9,009 bases of DNA. Origin: JBFGWM01 sp041588495. GTDB taxonomy: Bacteria; Pseudomonadota; Gammaproteobacteria; Pseudomonadales; JBFGWM01. Below the pieces are notes generated by a model. The model was not told the DNA's origin, searched no databases, and worked only from the letters and a program-made list of their open reading frames with translations. This document shows positions 1 through 7,643 of this stretch, piece after piece (the first letter of the stretch is position 1; the number at the start of each line of letters is the position of its first letter). The stretch covers positions 1 to 9,009 of the forward strand of contig JBFGWM010000108.1 in NCBI GenBank assembly GCA_041588495.1. The letters run 5' to 3'. A program made the position numbers and the translations under genes.

Positions 1-1167
1 AGCCATCAGCGCGGCGACGGAAGCGCCAGAGCCGCGGAGGTCCGCCGTGAGAGACAGACTTGCGTCGGTGACGCGTTGAGCCTCGCCGGGCGCTGCCAGC
101 ATGGCGCCGATGTCGAGCCTGTCACCCTGCACCTTGAGTTGCAGTTTCCCGCCTTTGTCGCCGACTGCAAAGGTGCCGCGGGCGGTGAGTTCTCCGTTGG
201 AGCGGAAGCCCAGGGTTTCCAGGGATAGCTTGCCCTGCTCCAGTTTTGCGACGAGCCGCGGTTCCGGAAACGCAATTCCGGCAACGGCCAGGCGGTCGCC
301 CTGCAGGCGGAGATCGGCGTCGAGGGTGCGCAGCGCGGAGGCGTCGAATTTGCCGGTGGGAAAAACCTTCCCGCCCCGGGATGTCCCGGTCGCCGGCCGG
401 TTGCCGAAAACCAGGGCCTCGAACCCGAGATCGGCGCGCAGGGCGGGGCGGGTGCCGGCGAGCTGCAATTCGAGTTTGCCCGCCACGACCTGTTCATCGA
501 CTTCCAGTTGCACCCGGGTGGTGTCTCCCGCGAGCAGGGTGGCGAGGGAGTCGATTTCACCGCCCAGGCGCAGGCCCGCCTCGTTGGCGGTGCCGCTGAG
601 CCTGAACCGTAGCGGATGGGTGTACCCGGGAAAAGCGACCTCGAGGGAATCCACGTGCAGCGTCTCGCGGGTGGCGCGTACCCCGTTGTGATACACCAGG
701 GTCGCGTCGTGGAACTGCAGGTCGTGGATCGCCGGAAGCGGGCGCGTTCCGTCGGTCGCGCCCCCGGTGCCGGCCGCGCCGAATTGCCAGTTGCCGCGGC
801 CGTTCGCATCCGTTTCCAACAGCAGGTCCGCCTGGTGAACCACGAGGCGTTCGATGGCGAGTTTTCCGGAGAGGAGTGGAATCAGTCGTACCGCGGCCTC
901 GATACGCCCGATGCGCAGCATGTCCTCGCGGGTGCCGCCGGGCATGTTGGCGAGGCGCACGTCCTCGATGGTGAGCCGCGGATCGAAAAACACCTGCAGT
1001 TCCAGCGGTCCCGCCATGACCAGGTCGCGCCCGGTGGCATTGCGCACCTGCTCGGCGATCAGCGGCTTGTAGCGATTGAAGTCTGCGAGGTTGAGGTACA
1101 GCAGCAGCGCACCGGCGAGCACGAGGAGCGTGGAGGCCAAGGTGGCGAGAATGCGTTTCCCGGTCAT
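1..1167 (-). CDS. AsmA family protein, N-terminal part (cut by window edge)
   Basis: AsmA-family proteins are inner-membrane-anchored periplasmic proteins linked to outer-membrane biogenesis and lipid transport. Reading from 1167 leftward gives 389 codons with no stop. A short N-terminal transmembrane anchor lies at residues 5-25 (rich in Leu/Ala). It is followed by the family hallmark near residues 30-48 (FNRYKPLIAEQVRNATGRD), a conserved AN-(M)-PGG stretch near 73-78, an IPLLSGKL segment near 96-103 and the GRGNW motif at 123-127. The rest is the beta-rich repetitive region expected of the family. Full-length members are usually clearly longer, so the C-terminus lies outside the window. The ATG at 1167 is the only start candidate, because an in-frame TAA sits at 1206-1204; no strong Shine-Dalgarno sequence precedes it. 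It lies 78 bp downstream of the lipase-like gene on the same strand and may be co-transcribed. The family call is firm; the exact subtype (AsmA, TamB-like or YhjG-like) is not. Confidence 0.9.
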   Translation of the reverse strand, partial: MTGKRILATLASTLLVLAGALLLYLNLADFNRYKPLIAEQVRNATGRDLVMAGPLELQVFFDPRLTIEDVRLANMPGGTREDMLRIGRIEAAVRLIPLLSGKLAIERLVVHQADLLLETDANGRGNWQFGAAGTGGATDGTRPLPAIHDLQFHDATLVYHNGVRATRETLHVDSLEVAFPGYTHPLRFRLSGTANEAGLRLGGEIDSLATLLAGDTTRVQLEVDEQVVAGKLELQLAGTRPALRADLGFEALVFGNRPATGTSRGGKVFPTGKFDASALRTLDADLRLQGDRLAVAGIAFPEPRLVAKLEQGKLSLETLGFRSNGELTARGTFAVGDKGGKLQLKVQGDRLDIGAMLAAPGEAQRVTDASLSLTADLRGSGASVAALMA

Positions 1168-1245
1168 GGTCGCGGTCCGGGGGAATCGGAGGATGGTTCC
1201 AGTTTAACGCAGCAGGGTACAGCCAGCCGGCCGGGTGCCCGGGGT

Positions 1246-2004
1246 TTATGGCCCGGGTCGGGAAAAGCGCCCGTGTTCGAGGAAGTGCAGCGTCTGCCGG
1301 ATGGCCACGGCATCCCGCATGATGAAGGGGTGGCTGGCATGCACCACGAGAAAATCGGCCATGCCCTCCAGCTTCGCGCTCTCCAGGGACACCTTGCCGT
1401 CGTCGTCGCCGGGGATCAGGGTCGACAGGAAGAAGTTGATGGTGCGGTCGCCGGTGATCACGCCGAGTTCGAAGGGGGCAGGACCGAGGCGGTTGGGCAC
1501 CGAGTCGGGATCGGTGCCGAGCTGTTCGCCGGCCGGCCCGTTCCACCAGTGGAAGGGCGGCAGGGCCCTGAGCTTGTCGACCACTTCGCTGCCGTGATTG
1601 GGCGGGCTCAGCATCACCACCCGGCCCGTGGGGGGCAGCGACCCGTCATGGGCCAGCTTGCGGACCAGGATGCCGCCCAGGGAATGGGTGACGAAATGCA
1701 CCGGCGCCCGGTTGCCGTCCAGGCAGGCACGGATTTGTGGCAGCACGTGCTCCTCGGCGAGCACCTCGACGGTATGCTTGCGGGAGGGATAATCGATGTT
1801 GCAGGTCCGGTATCCGTGGTCTTCAAGTGCGTCGGCCATCCTGGCCATCGAGTCCGCCGAGCGGGCCAGGCCGTGCAGCAATACGACGAGGGGTGGGGAA
1901 GTCTCGATTTCGGGCACTTTGCGCGATTCTCCAGATGCCGCGGCGCTGGCCAGCAACAGGGCCGCAAGGAGGGTGAACGCGCGTCCGCTCCGGATGTCCG
2001 ACAC
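1246..2004 (-). CDS. Secreted alpha/beta hydrolase, lipase-like
   Basis: This is a 252-residue alpha/beta-hydrolase probably exported to the periplasm or outside, with ester or lipid hydrolysis the likely activity. Residues 1-24 form a signal peptide (Arg-containing n-region, then FTLLAALLLASAAA). The oxyanion-loop motif LLHGLAR is at 42-48 and the nucleophile elbow THSLGG at 106-111, giving Ser108. The motif SPPNHGSEVVD at 133-143 is common in triacylglycerol-lipase-like proteins. The acid is probably one of Asp200-202 (GDDDGKV) and the base His225 (HASHPF). The start is GTG at 2004, chosen because it gives an intact signal peptide and has AAGG about nine bases upstream. Length fits small lipase/PGAP1-like hydrolases. 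Substrate cannot be told from sequence. It is the first gene of a minus-strand pair with the AsmA gene and diverges from the zinc-ribbon gene. Confidence 0.88.
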   Translation of the reverse strand: MSDIRSGRAFTLLAALLLASAAASGESRKVPEIETSPPLVVLLHGLARSADSMARMADALEDHGYRTCNIDYPSRKHTVEVLAEEHVLPQIRACLDGNRAPVHFVTHSLGGILVRKLAHDGSLPPTGRVVMLSPPNHGSEVVDKLRALPPFHWWNGPAGEQLGTDPDSVPNRLGPAPFELGVITGDRTINFFLSTLIPGDDDGKVSLESAKLEGMADFLVVHASHPFIMRDAVAIRQTLHFLEHGRFSRPGP

Positions 2005-2144
2005 CGCATGCCGCCTTGTGTTTAACGACCGTTTCGTTACCCTGAACTATAGGGTGCGTCGTTCCTTATAACATGGAGATGGGCCCAGCGCGTGCGGGGC
2101 CGGTTTTCGGTCGCGCCGATTGCGCTCGTGAGTGGATCAGGAAA
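2005..2144. promoter_or_regulatory. Divergent intergenic region with candidate promoters
   Basis: This 140-bp gap between two outward-facing genes must carry the start signals for both unless the hydrolase is read from elsewhere. On the minus strand TATAGT (2051 to 2046) matches five of six bases of a sigma-70 -10 box. On the plus strand TATAAC (2067-2072) also matches five of six and would place the transcript start about 65 bases before the ATG at 2145. Neither has a good -35 box at normal spacing, so both calls are tentative. A 6-bp inverted repeat with a 5-base centre (TAACGA at 2023-2028, TCGTTA at 2034-2039) lies between the hydrolase start and these boxes and could be an operator. Confidence 0.3.
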
Positions 2145-3356
2145 ATGGAATGTACCACCTGTAACGAACCGCTGAAGCCGCACTGGAAGGCGTGTCCGGC
2201 CTGTGGCGAGGTGCTGGTCAGCGCCTGCCCCGGATGCGGCGCGGCCCTGCAGCCGGACGCCCGCGCCTGCCCGGCCTGTGGCGAGGTCCTGAAGACCGAG
2301 TGCGTGGCCTGCGGCTCGGTTTTGAAAGCCCACTGGAAGGCCTGCCCGGAGTGCGGGAGCGCGGTGGGGGAGTCCTCCGCCGCGGGACTGGCCGAGCCCC
2401 CCGACGCGGAATTTTGCGCCGGTTCCGGTGAACCGCTGCGTGACGGTGACGACTATTTCCGCTGCGAGGAATGCCGGCAACTGTTCCAGTCCGAGTTTCG
2501 CTTCCGCAACACCTCGGTGTGCCGTTCCTGCGCCATCGGGCGCGGCCTCGGCGCGGCCGCGGATGTGGCGCCTCCGGTCCTCGACACCGAGGCCACGGCC
2601 ATGGATTTCGACCCGGCACCCTGTGTGCCGGGCGAGATCATCCGCGACACCCTGAATGATGGCAGCGAGGGGCCGGAGATGGTCGTGGTGCCTGCCGGGA
2701 AGTTCCGCATGGGCGACATGGACGGCGCCGGTGATGCAACGGAAAAGCCGGTGCACGGCGTGGACATCGGGCGCGCGTTTGCCATCGGTCGCTTTCCGGT
2801 GACCTTCGAGGAATACGACCGCTACGCGGCGGCGACCGGCATCGTGCGCCCCGGTGACGGTGGCTGGGGTCGCGGTGAGCGACCGGTGATCATTGTCAGC
2901 TGGGAGTGCGCCCAGGAATACGTGCGCTGGCTCAGCGCCGAGACCGGCGCGCATTACCGTCTCCCCACCGAGGCGGAGTGGGAATATGCCGCGCGCGCCG
3001 GATCCGAGACCGCCTACCCCTGGGGCGACGAGATCGACGCCAGCAATGCGAATTTTCTGGGGCCGGGCGGTCCGGCCAAGACCACCCCGGTGGACAGCTA
3101 TCCGCCCAATGACCTCGGCCTGCACGACATGCACGGCAATGTCTGGGAGTGGGTGGAGGACGCCTGGCACGACAACTACGCGGGCGCGCCCAGCGACGGC
3201 AGCGCCTGGGTCACGGGTGCGGACCCCGGGGTCCGCGTGCTTCGCGGCGGTTCCTGGTACACCTATGGCGGCAAGCTGCGTTCGGCGTCGCGCAACTGGT
3301 TCACGGCAACCGGTCGCAACGTGTCGTTCGGTTTCCGCCTGGCCCGGGATCTCTAG
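2145..3356 (+). CDS. Zinc-ribbon repeat protein with FGE-like (SUMF1/FGE-sulfatase) domain lacking active-site cysteines
   Basis: This is a 403-residue protein with no signal peptide, so probably cytosolic. Residues 3-77 are three consecutive 25-residue zinc ribbons, each with two CxxC knuckles (C3/C6 with C17/C20, C28/C31 with C42/C45, C53/C56 with C67/C70). A fourth Cys-rich segment follows: C91 with Ser where the paired Cys would be (position 94), then CEEC at 107-110 and CRSC at 126-129. From about 176 to the end it is an FGE-sulfatase domain: EMVVVPAGKFRMGD, FPVTFEEYDRY, RLPTEAEWEYAARAG, NVWEWVED, RVLRGGSW and GFRLAR. In true formylglycine-generating enzymes two cysteines follow the RGGS motif; here those positions are Thr373 and Leu378, so copper-dependent fGly formation is unlikely. 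The start at 2145 is preferred because AGGA lies just upstream and the first CxxC begins at residue 3; an in-frame ATG at 2073 has no ribosome site. The biological role is unknown. Confidence 0.85.
   Translation: MECTTCNEPLKPHWKACPACGEVLVSACPGCGAALQPDARACPACGEVLKTECVACGSVLKAHWKACPECGSAVGESSAAGLAEPPDAEFCAGSGEPLRDGDDYFRCEECRQLFQSEFRFRNTSVCRSCAIGRGLGAAADVAPPVLDTEATAMDFDPAPCVPGEIIRDTLNDGSEGPEMVVVPAGKFRMGDMDGAGDATEKPVHGVDIGRAFAIGRFPVTFEEYDRYAAATGIVRPGDGGWGRGERPVIIVSWECAQEYVRWLSAETGAHYRLPTEAEWEYAARAGSETAYPWGDEIDASNANFLGPGGPAKTTPVDSYPPNDLGLHDMHGNVWEWVEDAWHDNYAGAPSDGSAWVTGADPGVRVLRGGSWYTYGGKLRSASRNWFTATGRNVSFGFRLARDL
2151..2375 (+). repeat. Three in-frame 75-bp units encoding 25-residue zinc ribbons
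   Basis: Units at 2151-2225, 2226-2300 and 2301-2375 have exactly equal length and encode the same pattern: CxxC, ten residues, CxxCG, then seven residues. Units 1 and 3 share the HWKACP core, and units 1 and 2 share ACPACGEVL. This suggests duplication of a single ribbon inside the gene, with divergence at DNA level. Confidence 0.8.
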
Positions 3357-3455
3357 GTGGGGCGGCGTCATGCAGCGGATGAACAGGTGCGGTGCTAATG
3401 GGTCGCGCCCCGTATCGGCTTGCCGCGCACCAGCGCACCGCGGAATAGGTATTTC

Positions 3456-5384
3456 ATGGGAACCATGTACACCGACAAGAGCGCTGCCGAGCTTCCGCCC
3501 GCGGAAGCACGCCGTGGCGGCCAGCCCGGGAAGGAAGCGCCCGCGATGAACACCCAGGCGCCCCCGCCCCAGGGCAAGCCGGCCGCGCGTACCGGCCCCG
3601 CGCCCACCTTTGCGCCGGGACTGGCCCAGACCTGGCTGGCCTGGCAGTGCCGCATGGTCGCCGGGATCATCCGTGGCGCGCTGTTCCCGGTGATGGGCGG
3701 CAGCGACCTCGGTCCCGCGGTCGCCATGTGGCCGGGCAGCGGCGAGGGCGAGGCGCAGTTGCTCAAGGCCGCCGGCGAGGCCCTCGAGGAACGCAAGGGC
3801 GTGGTTCGCGCACGCCAGCCCTACGGGCCGCAGGGGAAGCGCACCTGCGACGTGATCGCCTGTCCGCTGCTGATCGACGGCAACCCGGTGGCGGTGATCA
3901 CGGTGATGATCTCGGTGCGTTCGGCACCCCAGCAGCACGCGGTCCTGCAGCTCCTGCAGTGGGGCGGCATGTGGATCGAGTCCCTGCTGCAGCAGCAGGC
4001 CACCGAGCAGAAGGGTTCCGGCGCCTACACCCTGTCCCTGACCACGGCCATCGTCTGCCATACCGCCTCCCACGCGGCGGCCATCGAGGTGGTCAACCGG
4101 CTCGCCGAGCGGGTGGAATGCGAACGCGTCAGCATCGGCTTCCGGCGCGGCATGGTGATGCGCCTGCAGGCCCTGTCCCATGTCGCGAGTTTCGACTCGC
4201 GTACCCAGCTGGTACGGCGCATCGAGGCCGCCATGGAGGAGGCCGTCGACCAGAAGATGACGGTGATGATCCCGGCGGACAGCCCCGAGCGGGCCAGCGC
4301 GGTCAGCCGCGCCCACACCGAGCTGGCCGAGCAGCAGGGCAATGGCGCGGTCTGCTCCGTACCCCTGCCGGGCCAGGCCGGGGAGATCATTGGCGCAATC
4401 ACCCTGGAGCGCGGCGCCAGCCAGCCCTTCGACCACAAGACCGTGGAGTGGCTGGAGTCCCTGGCCCGGGTGATCGGGCCCGCCCTGGAGATCAAGCGCC
4501 GCGAGGAGCGCGGTTTTTTTGCGAAGGGCCTTGAGGCACTGACCGGTGGACTTGCCGGACTCCTCGGGCCGACTGCGTTCAAGACCAAGCTGGCGGTTCT
4601 GGCAGTGTTCGCATGGCTGGCATTCTTTTCCATCGTCAGCGGCGATTACCGGGTCACCGCGCCGGCCACCATCGAGGGCGCCGAGCGCCAGGTGCTGGTG
4701 GCGCCCCAGGCCGGGTACATGGAGACGGCCAAGGTGCGCGCCGGCGACCTGGTGAAAAAGGGCGACCTGATCGCCACGCTCGACGACCGCGACCTGCGCC
4801 TGGAACTCCAGAAGTGGCAGAGCGAACGCAACAAGATCGAGAAGGAGTACCAGGAGGCCCTGGCCAAGCGCGACCGCACCGAGCTCAGCGTGCTGCGTGC
4901 AAAACTCGACCAGGTCGACGCGGAAATGCGCCTGGTTGACGAGAAGCTCCGCCGCACCGAGCTGCGTGCGCCGTTCGACGGCGCGGTGGTCAGCGGCGAC
5001 TTCAGCCAGTCCCTGGGCGCCCCGGTCGAGGTCGGCCAGGTCCTGTTCGAGGTGGCGTCCCTGGACAGCTACCGCGTGGTGCTGGAGGTGGATGAGCACG
5101 ACGTGGCCGGCATCACCTCGGGCCGGCGCGGCCGCATGGTGATTTCCGCCCTGCCTGACACGGTTTTCCCGATTTCCCTGCAGCAGGTGATCCCGGTGGC
5201 GGTGGCCGCCGAGGGTCGCAACTTCTTCCGCATCGAGGCGGCCCTCGAGGAACCGTCCGCCGAACTGCGACCGGGCATGCAGGGCGTGGCCAAGGTCGAC
5301 GTGGGGCGCCGCAAGATGCTGTGGATCTGGACCCACGGCGTGATCGACCGGCTGCGCCTGTGGGCCTGGTCCGTCGGCTTCTAG
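3456..5384 (+). CDS. HlyD-family membrane fusion protein with two N-terminal GAF/GAF-like domains
   Basis: This is a 642-residue inner-membrane periplasmic adaptor. After a disordered Pro/Ala-rich N-terminus (1-50), residues about 52-175 form a GAF-like module (AVAMWPGSGEGEAQL, CDVIACPLLIDGNPVAVIT). Residues about 189-350 form a second GAF domain ending in an amphipathic helix (TVEWLESLARVIGPALEI). One transmembrane helix follows at about 377-398 (LAVLAVFAWLAFFSIVSG). The periplasmic part has a biotinyl-lipoyl half-motif (GYMETAKVRAGDLVKKGDLI), a charged coiled-coil hairpin (about 448-505), the returning half (RAPFDGAVVSGD) and a beta-barrel (VLEVDEHDVAGITSGRRG; LRPGMQGVAKV). By positive-inside logic the GAF modules face the cytosol. 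The ATG at 3456 is preferred because AGGT lies five bases upstream; ATG at 3465 or 3546 and TTG at 3420 are alternatives. Only nine bases separate its stop from the M50 gene, so the two are almost certainly one operon. The GAF ligand is unknown. Confidence 0.87.
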   Translation: MGTMYTDKSAAELPPAEARRGGQPGKEAPAMNTQAPPPQGKPAARTGPAPTFAPGLAQTWLAWQCRMVAGIIRGALFPVMGGSDLGPAVAMWPGSGEGEAQLLKAAGEALEERKGVVRARQPYGPQGKRTCDVIACPLLIDGNPVAVITVMISVRSAPQQHAVLQLLQWGGMWIESLLQQQATEQKGSGAYTLSLTTAIVCHTASHAAAIEVVNRLAERVECERVSIGFRRGMVMRLQALSHVASFDSRTQLVRRIEAAMEEAVDQKMTVMIPADSPERASAVSRAHTELAEQQGNGAVCSVPLPGQAGEIIGAITLERGASQPFDHKTVEWLESLARVIGPALEIKRREERGFFAKGLEALTGGLAGLLGPTAFKTKLAVLAVFAWLAFFSIVSGDYRVTAPATIEGAERQVLVAPQAGYMETAKVRAGDLVKKGDLIATLDDRDLRLELQKWQSERNKIEKEYQEALAKRDRTELSVLRAKLDQVDAEMRLVDEKLRRTELRAPFDGAVVSGDFSQSLGAPVEVGQVLFEVASLDSYRVVLEVDEHDVAGITSGRRGRMVISALPDTVFPISLQQVIPVAVAAEGRNFFRIEAALEEPSAELRPGMQGVAKVDVGRRKMLWIWTHGVIDRLRLWAWSVGF

Positions 5385-5393
5385 GGTGAGGTC

Positions 5394-7550
5394 ATGAGCG
5401 AAGCAGCTCCGGCGCCCGTCGATCCGAACTGGGTACTGGTCGCGCGCCTGCGTCCGGCCCTGCGCCAGCACGTGCGTACCTATCCCCAGGAATACCGGGG
5501 CGAGCGCTGGTACGTGCTGCTCGACGAATCCAGCGGCCGCAACCTGCGTTTCAATGCCATCGCCTACGAGTTCATCGGGCGCCTGAACGGCCGCCAGACG
5601 GTGCAGCAGATCCTCGACCAGTTACGCAGGGTCGACGGCGAGGACGCCCTCGACGAGGACGAGATCCTGCTGATCCTCACCCAGTTGTTCGCCCTCGACG
5701 TGCTCAGTGGCGGTGTGCCCGCCAGCGCCCGCGAGTTCTTCGAGCGCCACCAGCAGGACAAGCGCGTCGCGCGCATGCGCGCGGCCATGAACCCGCTGGC
5801 GATCAAGGTTCCGCTGGTTGACCCGGACAAGTTTCTCAACCGGGTGCTGCCGTGGGCGCGGCCGGTATTCGGGCGCGTCGGCGCGCTGGTGTGGATGGTG
5901 GTGGTCGGACTCGGCGTGATTCTCAGCATCACCAGCTTCCCGGCCCTGCGCCACGCGGTGAGCCTGGACATCCTGGCGCCGGCCAACCTCGCCCTGATGA
6001 TCGTCATGTTCGTGCTGATCAAGGCAGTGCACGAGTTTGCCCACGCGATCACCGTGAAGATCTGGGGCGGCGAGGTGCACGAGATGGGCGTCACCCTGCT
6101 GGTGATGATTCCGGTGCCCTTCGTGGATGCCTCCGCCACCTGGGGGTTCCGCGAGAAGCAGAAGCGCATGCTGGTGGGGGCGGTGGGTATCCTCGCCGAG
6201 TTGTTCATTGCCGCCCTGGCACTGTTGCTGTGGCTCGCCGTCGAGCCGGGCGTGGTCAAGGACGCGGCATTGAATGCTTTTCTCATTGCCAGCGTCTCGA
6301 CGCTGTTGTTCAACGCCAACCCGTTGCTGAAATTCGACGGCTACCACGTGCTCCAGGACCTGATCGAGATTCCCAACCTGTCGACGCGGGCCAGCCGCTA
6401 CTGGTTGTACCTGATCCAGCGCTACCTGTTCGGGCTCAAAGGCGCGCGCTCCCCGGTTACCGCCCGTGGCGAGCGACCCTGGTTCCTGTTTTACGGCGCG
6501 GCCGCGGTGGTTTACCGCCTCGTGATCATGCTCGCCATTGTGCTGTTCCTGGCCGAGGAATACCTGTTCATCGGCGTGGCCCTGGGCTGCTGGGCGGTGT
6601 TCATGCAGGTGGTCATGCCGATCCTGCGTGGCGTGAAGTTCCTCTACGACAGTCCGGCCCTGGCCGGTCGGCGCTCCCGCGCGGGAATGATCACCGCCGG
6701 CACCGTGGGCGGCATCTTCCTGCTCCTGGTGCTGGCCCCGGTGACCCACACCACCCGCGCCGAGGGCGTGGTCTGGGTTCCCGACCAGGCCCAGTTGTAC
6801 ACCGGCGCCGACGGCTTCGTTCGCGAGGTGCTGGTGAAGCCGGGCACGGTGATCACGGCGGGCACCGCGGTGCTGCAGATGCAGGCGCCGTTGCTGGACT
6901 CCCAGATCGAGGTGCTGGAAGCGCGTTACCGGGCCCTGGACGTGCAGCGCGCCGCGGAATACCTGCAGTTCCGGGTGCAGTCCGAGATCACGGCCGAGGA
7001 GATGCAGGCAGTGCAGGCTGAACTCGACCTGCTGCGCGAACAGAAGGCCGCGCTGCGGGTGGCCAGCCCCCTGGGCGGCACCTTCGTCCTGCCCGAGGCG
7101 CAGACCCTGGTCGGGCGTTACCTGAAGAAAGGGCAATTGATCGGCTACGTGGTCAGCCCGGACCGGTTCATCGTGCGCTCGGTGGTGCCGCAGTCGGATA
7201 TCGGCCAGGTGCGCAAGCCGGGGACGAAGGTCGAGGTGCGCCTCGCCGAACGGATCGACGACCCCCTCCCGGCCCACATCCTGCGCGAGACGCCCTCGGG
7301 CAGCACGGCCCTGCCCAGCGCCGCCCTTGGCGCGGCGGGGGGTGGCGAAATCGCCGTTGCCGGGGGTGACGAGGGCGGCCGAACCGCGGCCGAGAAGGTC
7401 TTTCACCTCGACCTGGGCCTGCCCGGAACCCTGCTGATCGCCGGGGTCGGCGAGCGGGCCTACGTGCGCTTCGACCACGGCAGCGAACCCCTCGCCCTGC
7501 AGTGGTGGCGGGCCGCCCGCCAGCTGCTGCTCAGCCGCCTGGCGTTCTGA
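5394..7550 (+). CDS. PqqD-like / M50 site-2-type zinc metalloprotease / HlyD-like fusion
   Basis: This is a 718-residue polytopic inner-membrane protein. Residues about 10-115 resemble a PqqD-type winged-helix peptide-binding domain (RGERWYVLLDESSGRNLRFN, then NGRQTVQQILDQL). The M50 core follows, with helices near 163-182, 196-220, 259-284, 292-312, 361-412 (two or more helices) and 429-452. The zinc motif HEFAH is at 213-217, and the second M50 motif NPLLKFDGYH at 309-318 supplies Asp315 as the third ligand, so the protease looks intact. Residues about 455-718 are a periplasmic HlyD-like part: a lipoyl half-motif (GADGFVREVLVKPGTVITAG), a short helical hairpin, the return strand (ASPLGGTFVLPEAQTLVG) and a beta-barrel with LPSAALG and a GGG turn. 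GGTGA at 5385-5389 is a good ribosome site for the ATG. Similar PqqD/M50/HlyD-type proteins occur in peptide-export and bacteriocin-like loci; the substrate here is unknown. The protein may cleave its cargo or act as a membrane conduit. Confidence 0.88.
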   Translation: MSEAAPAPVDPNWVLVARLRPALRQHVRTYPQEYRGERWYVLLDESSGRNLRFNAIAYEFIGRLNGRQTVQQILDQLRRVDGEDALDEDEILLILTQLFALDVLSGGVPASAREFFERHQQDKRVARMRAAMNPLAIKVPLVDPDKFLNRVLPWARPVFGRVGALVWMVVVGLGVILSITSFPALRHAVSLDILAPANLALMIVMFVLIKAVHEFAHAITVKIWGGEVHEMGVTLLVMIPVPFVDASATWGFREKQKRMLVGAVGILAELFIAALALLLWLAVEPGVVKDAALNAFLIASVSTLLFNANPLLKFDGYHVLQDLIEIPNLSTRASRYWLYLIQRYLFGLKGARSPVTARGERPWFLFYGAAAVVYRLVIMLAIVLFLAEEYLFIGVALGCWAVFMQVVMPILRGVKFLYDSPALAGRRSRAGMITAGTVGGIFLLLVLAPVTHTTRAEGVVWVPDQAQLYTGADGFVREVLVKPGTVITAGTAVLQMQAPLLDSQIEVLEARYRALDVQRAAEYLQFRVQSEITAEEMQAVQAELDLLREQKAALRVASPLGGTFVLPEAQTLVGRYLKKGQLIGYVVSPDRFIVRSVVPQSDIGQVRKPGTKVEVRLAERIDDPLPAHILRETPSGSTALPSAALGAAGGGEIAVAGGDEGGRTAAEKVFHLDLGLPGTLLIAGVGERAYVRFDHGSEPLALQWWRAARQLLLSRLAF

Positions 7551-7599
7551 GCCACGGCTCCGAAGCCGGATCGGGTAGATGGGCTGACCTGGCGATAAA

Positions 7600-7629
7600 T
7601 TGTCGTAAACAAGAGTTTACGACTACTAT
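7600..7629 (+). promoter_or_regulatory. Candidate sigma-70 promoter for the downstream adaptor gene
   Basis: TTGTCG (7600-7605, four of six matches to a -35 box) and TACTAT (7624-7629, four of six matches to a -10 box) are 18 bases apart, inside a locally AT-rich stretch that contrasts with the GC-rich genes on both sides. Transcription would begin near 7636, about 20 bases before the GTG at 7659. Two palindromes overlap the two boxes. The assignment rests on weak matches plus location. Confidence 0.4.
7602..7623. repeat. Perfect 9-bp inverted repeat (palindrome 1)
   Basis: GTCGTAAAC (7602-7610), a 4-base centre AAGA, then GTTTACGAC (7615-7623) form a perfect dyad. It covers most of the candidate -35 box and fills the promoter spacer. 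It could be a repressor operator or an RNA hairpin; no T-run follows, so a rho-independent terminator for the M50 gene is less likely. Confidence 0.75.
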
Positions 7630-7643
7630 TTCCAGTGAAATAG
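7626..7643. repeat. Perfect 7-bp inverted repeat (palindrome 2)
   Basis: CTATTTC (7626-7632), a 4-base centre CAGT, then GAAATAG (7637-7643) form a second perfect dyad two bases after the first. It overlaps the candidate -10 box and the presumed transcription start. Its sequence differs from palindrome 1, so a single regulator binding both is not evident. Confidence 0.7.

Noticed and set aside
1236..1256. CCCGGG pair around the lipase-like stop codon as a terminator
   Set aside because: CCCGGG is self-complementary, so pairing is coincidental in GC-rich DNA; it overlaps the stop codon and no T-run follows on the minus strand.
616..2025. A 469-residue open frame on the plus strand
   Set aside because: It lies antisense to the AsmA and lipase-like genes, both of which have family motifs, and spans the gap between them. 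Its composition is that of a GC-driven shadow frame.
2145..3356. Annotation as a true formylglycine-generating enzyme that activates sulfatases
   Set aside because: Both positions equivalent to the catalytic cysteines after RGGS are not cysteine (Thr373, Leu378), and no sulfatase gene is present in the window.
3357..3455. A small gene starting at the ATG near 3370 between the FGE-like and GAF-HlyD genes
   Set aside because: The frame runs into the next gene out of phase, has no ribosome site and encodes Arg/Pro/Ala-rich sequence without motifs.
2037..5471. A 1144-residue open frame on the minus strand across three plus-strand genes
   Set aside because: It runs opposite to proteins with clear domains (FGE-like, GAF, HlyD), is rich in His/Gly/Arg/Ala as expected from antisense GC-rich codons, and shows no recognisable motif.
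5622..7478. A 618-residue open frame on the minus strand opposite the M50 fusion
   Set aside because: It is rich in His, Gln and Gly with no motif, and lies antisense to an intact M50 protease with HEFAH and NPLLKFDGYH.
7555..7568. CGGCT/AGCCG hairpin just after the M50 gene as a terminator
   Set aside because: Only five base pairs with a 4-base loop and no following T-run; too weak to call.
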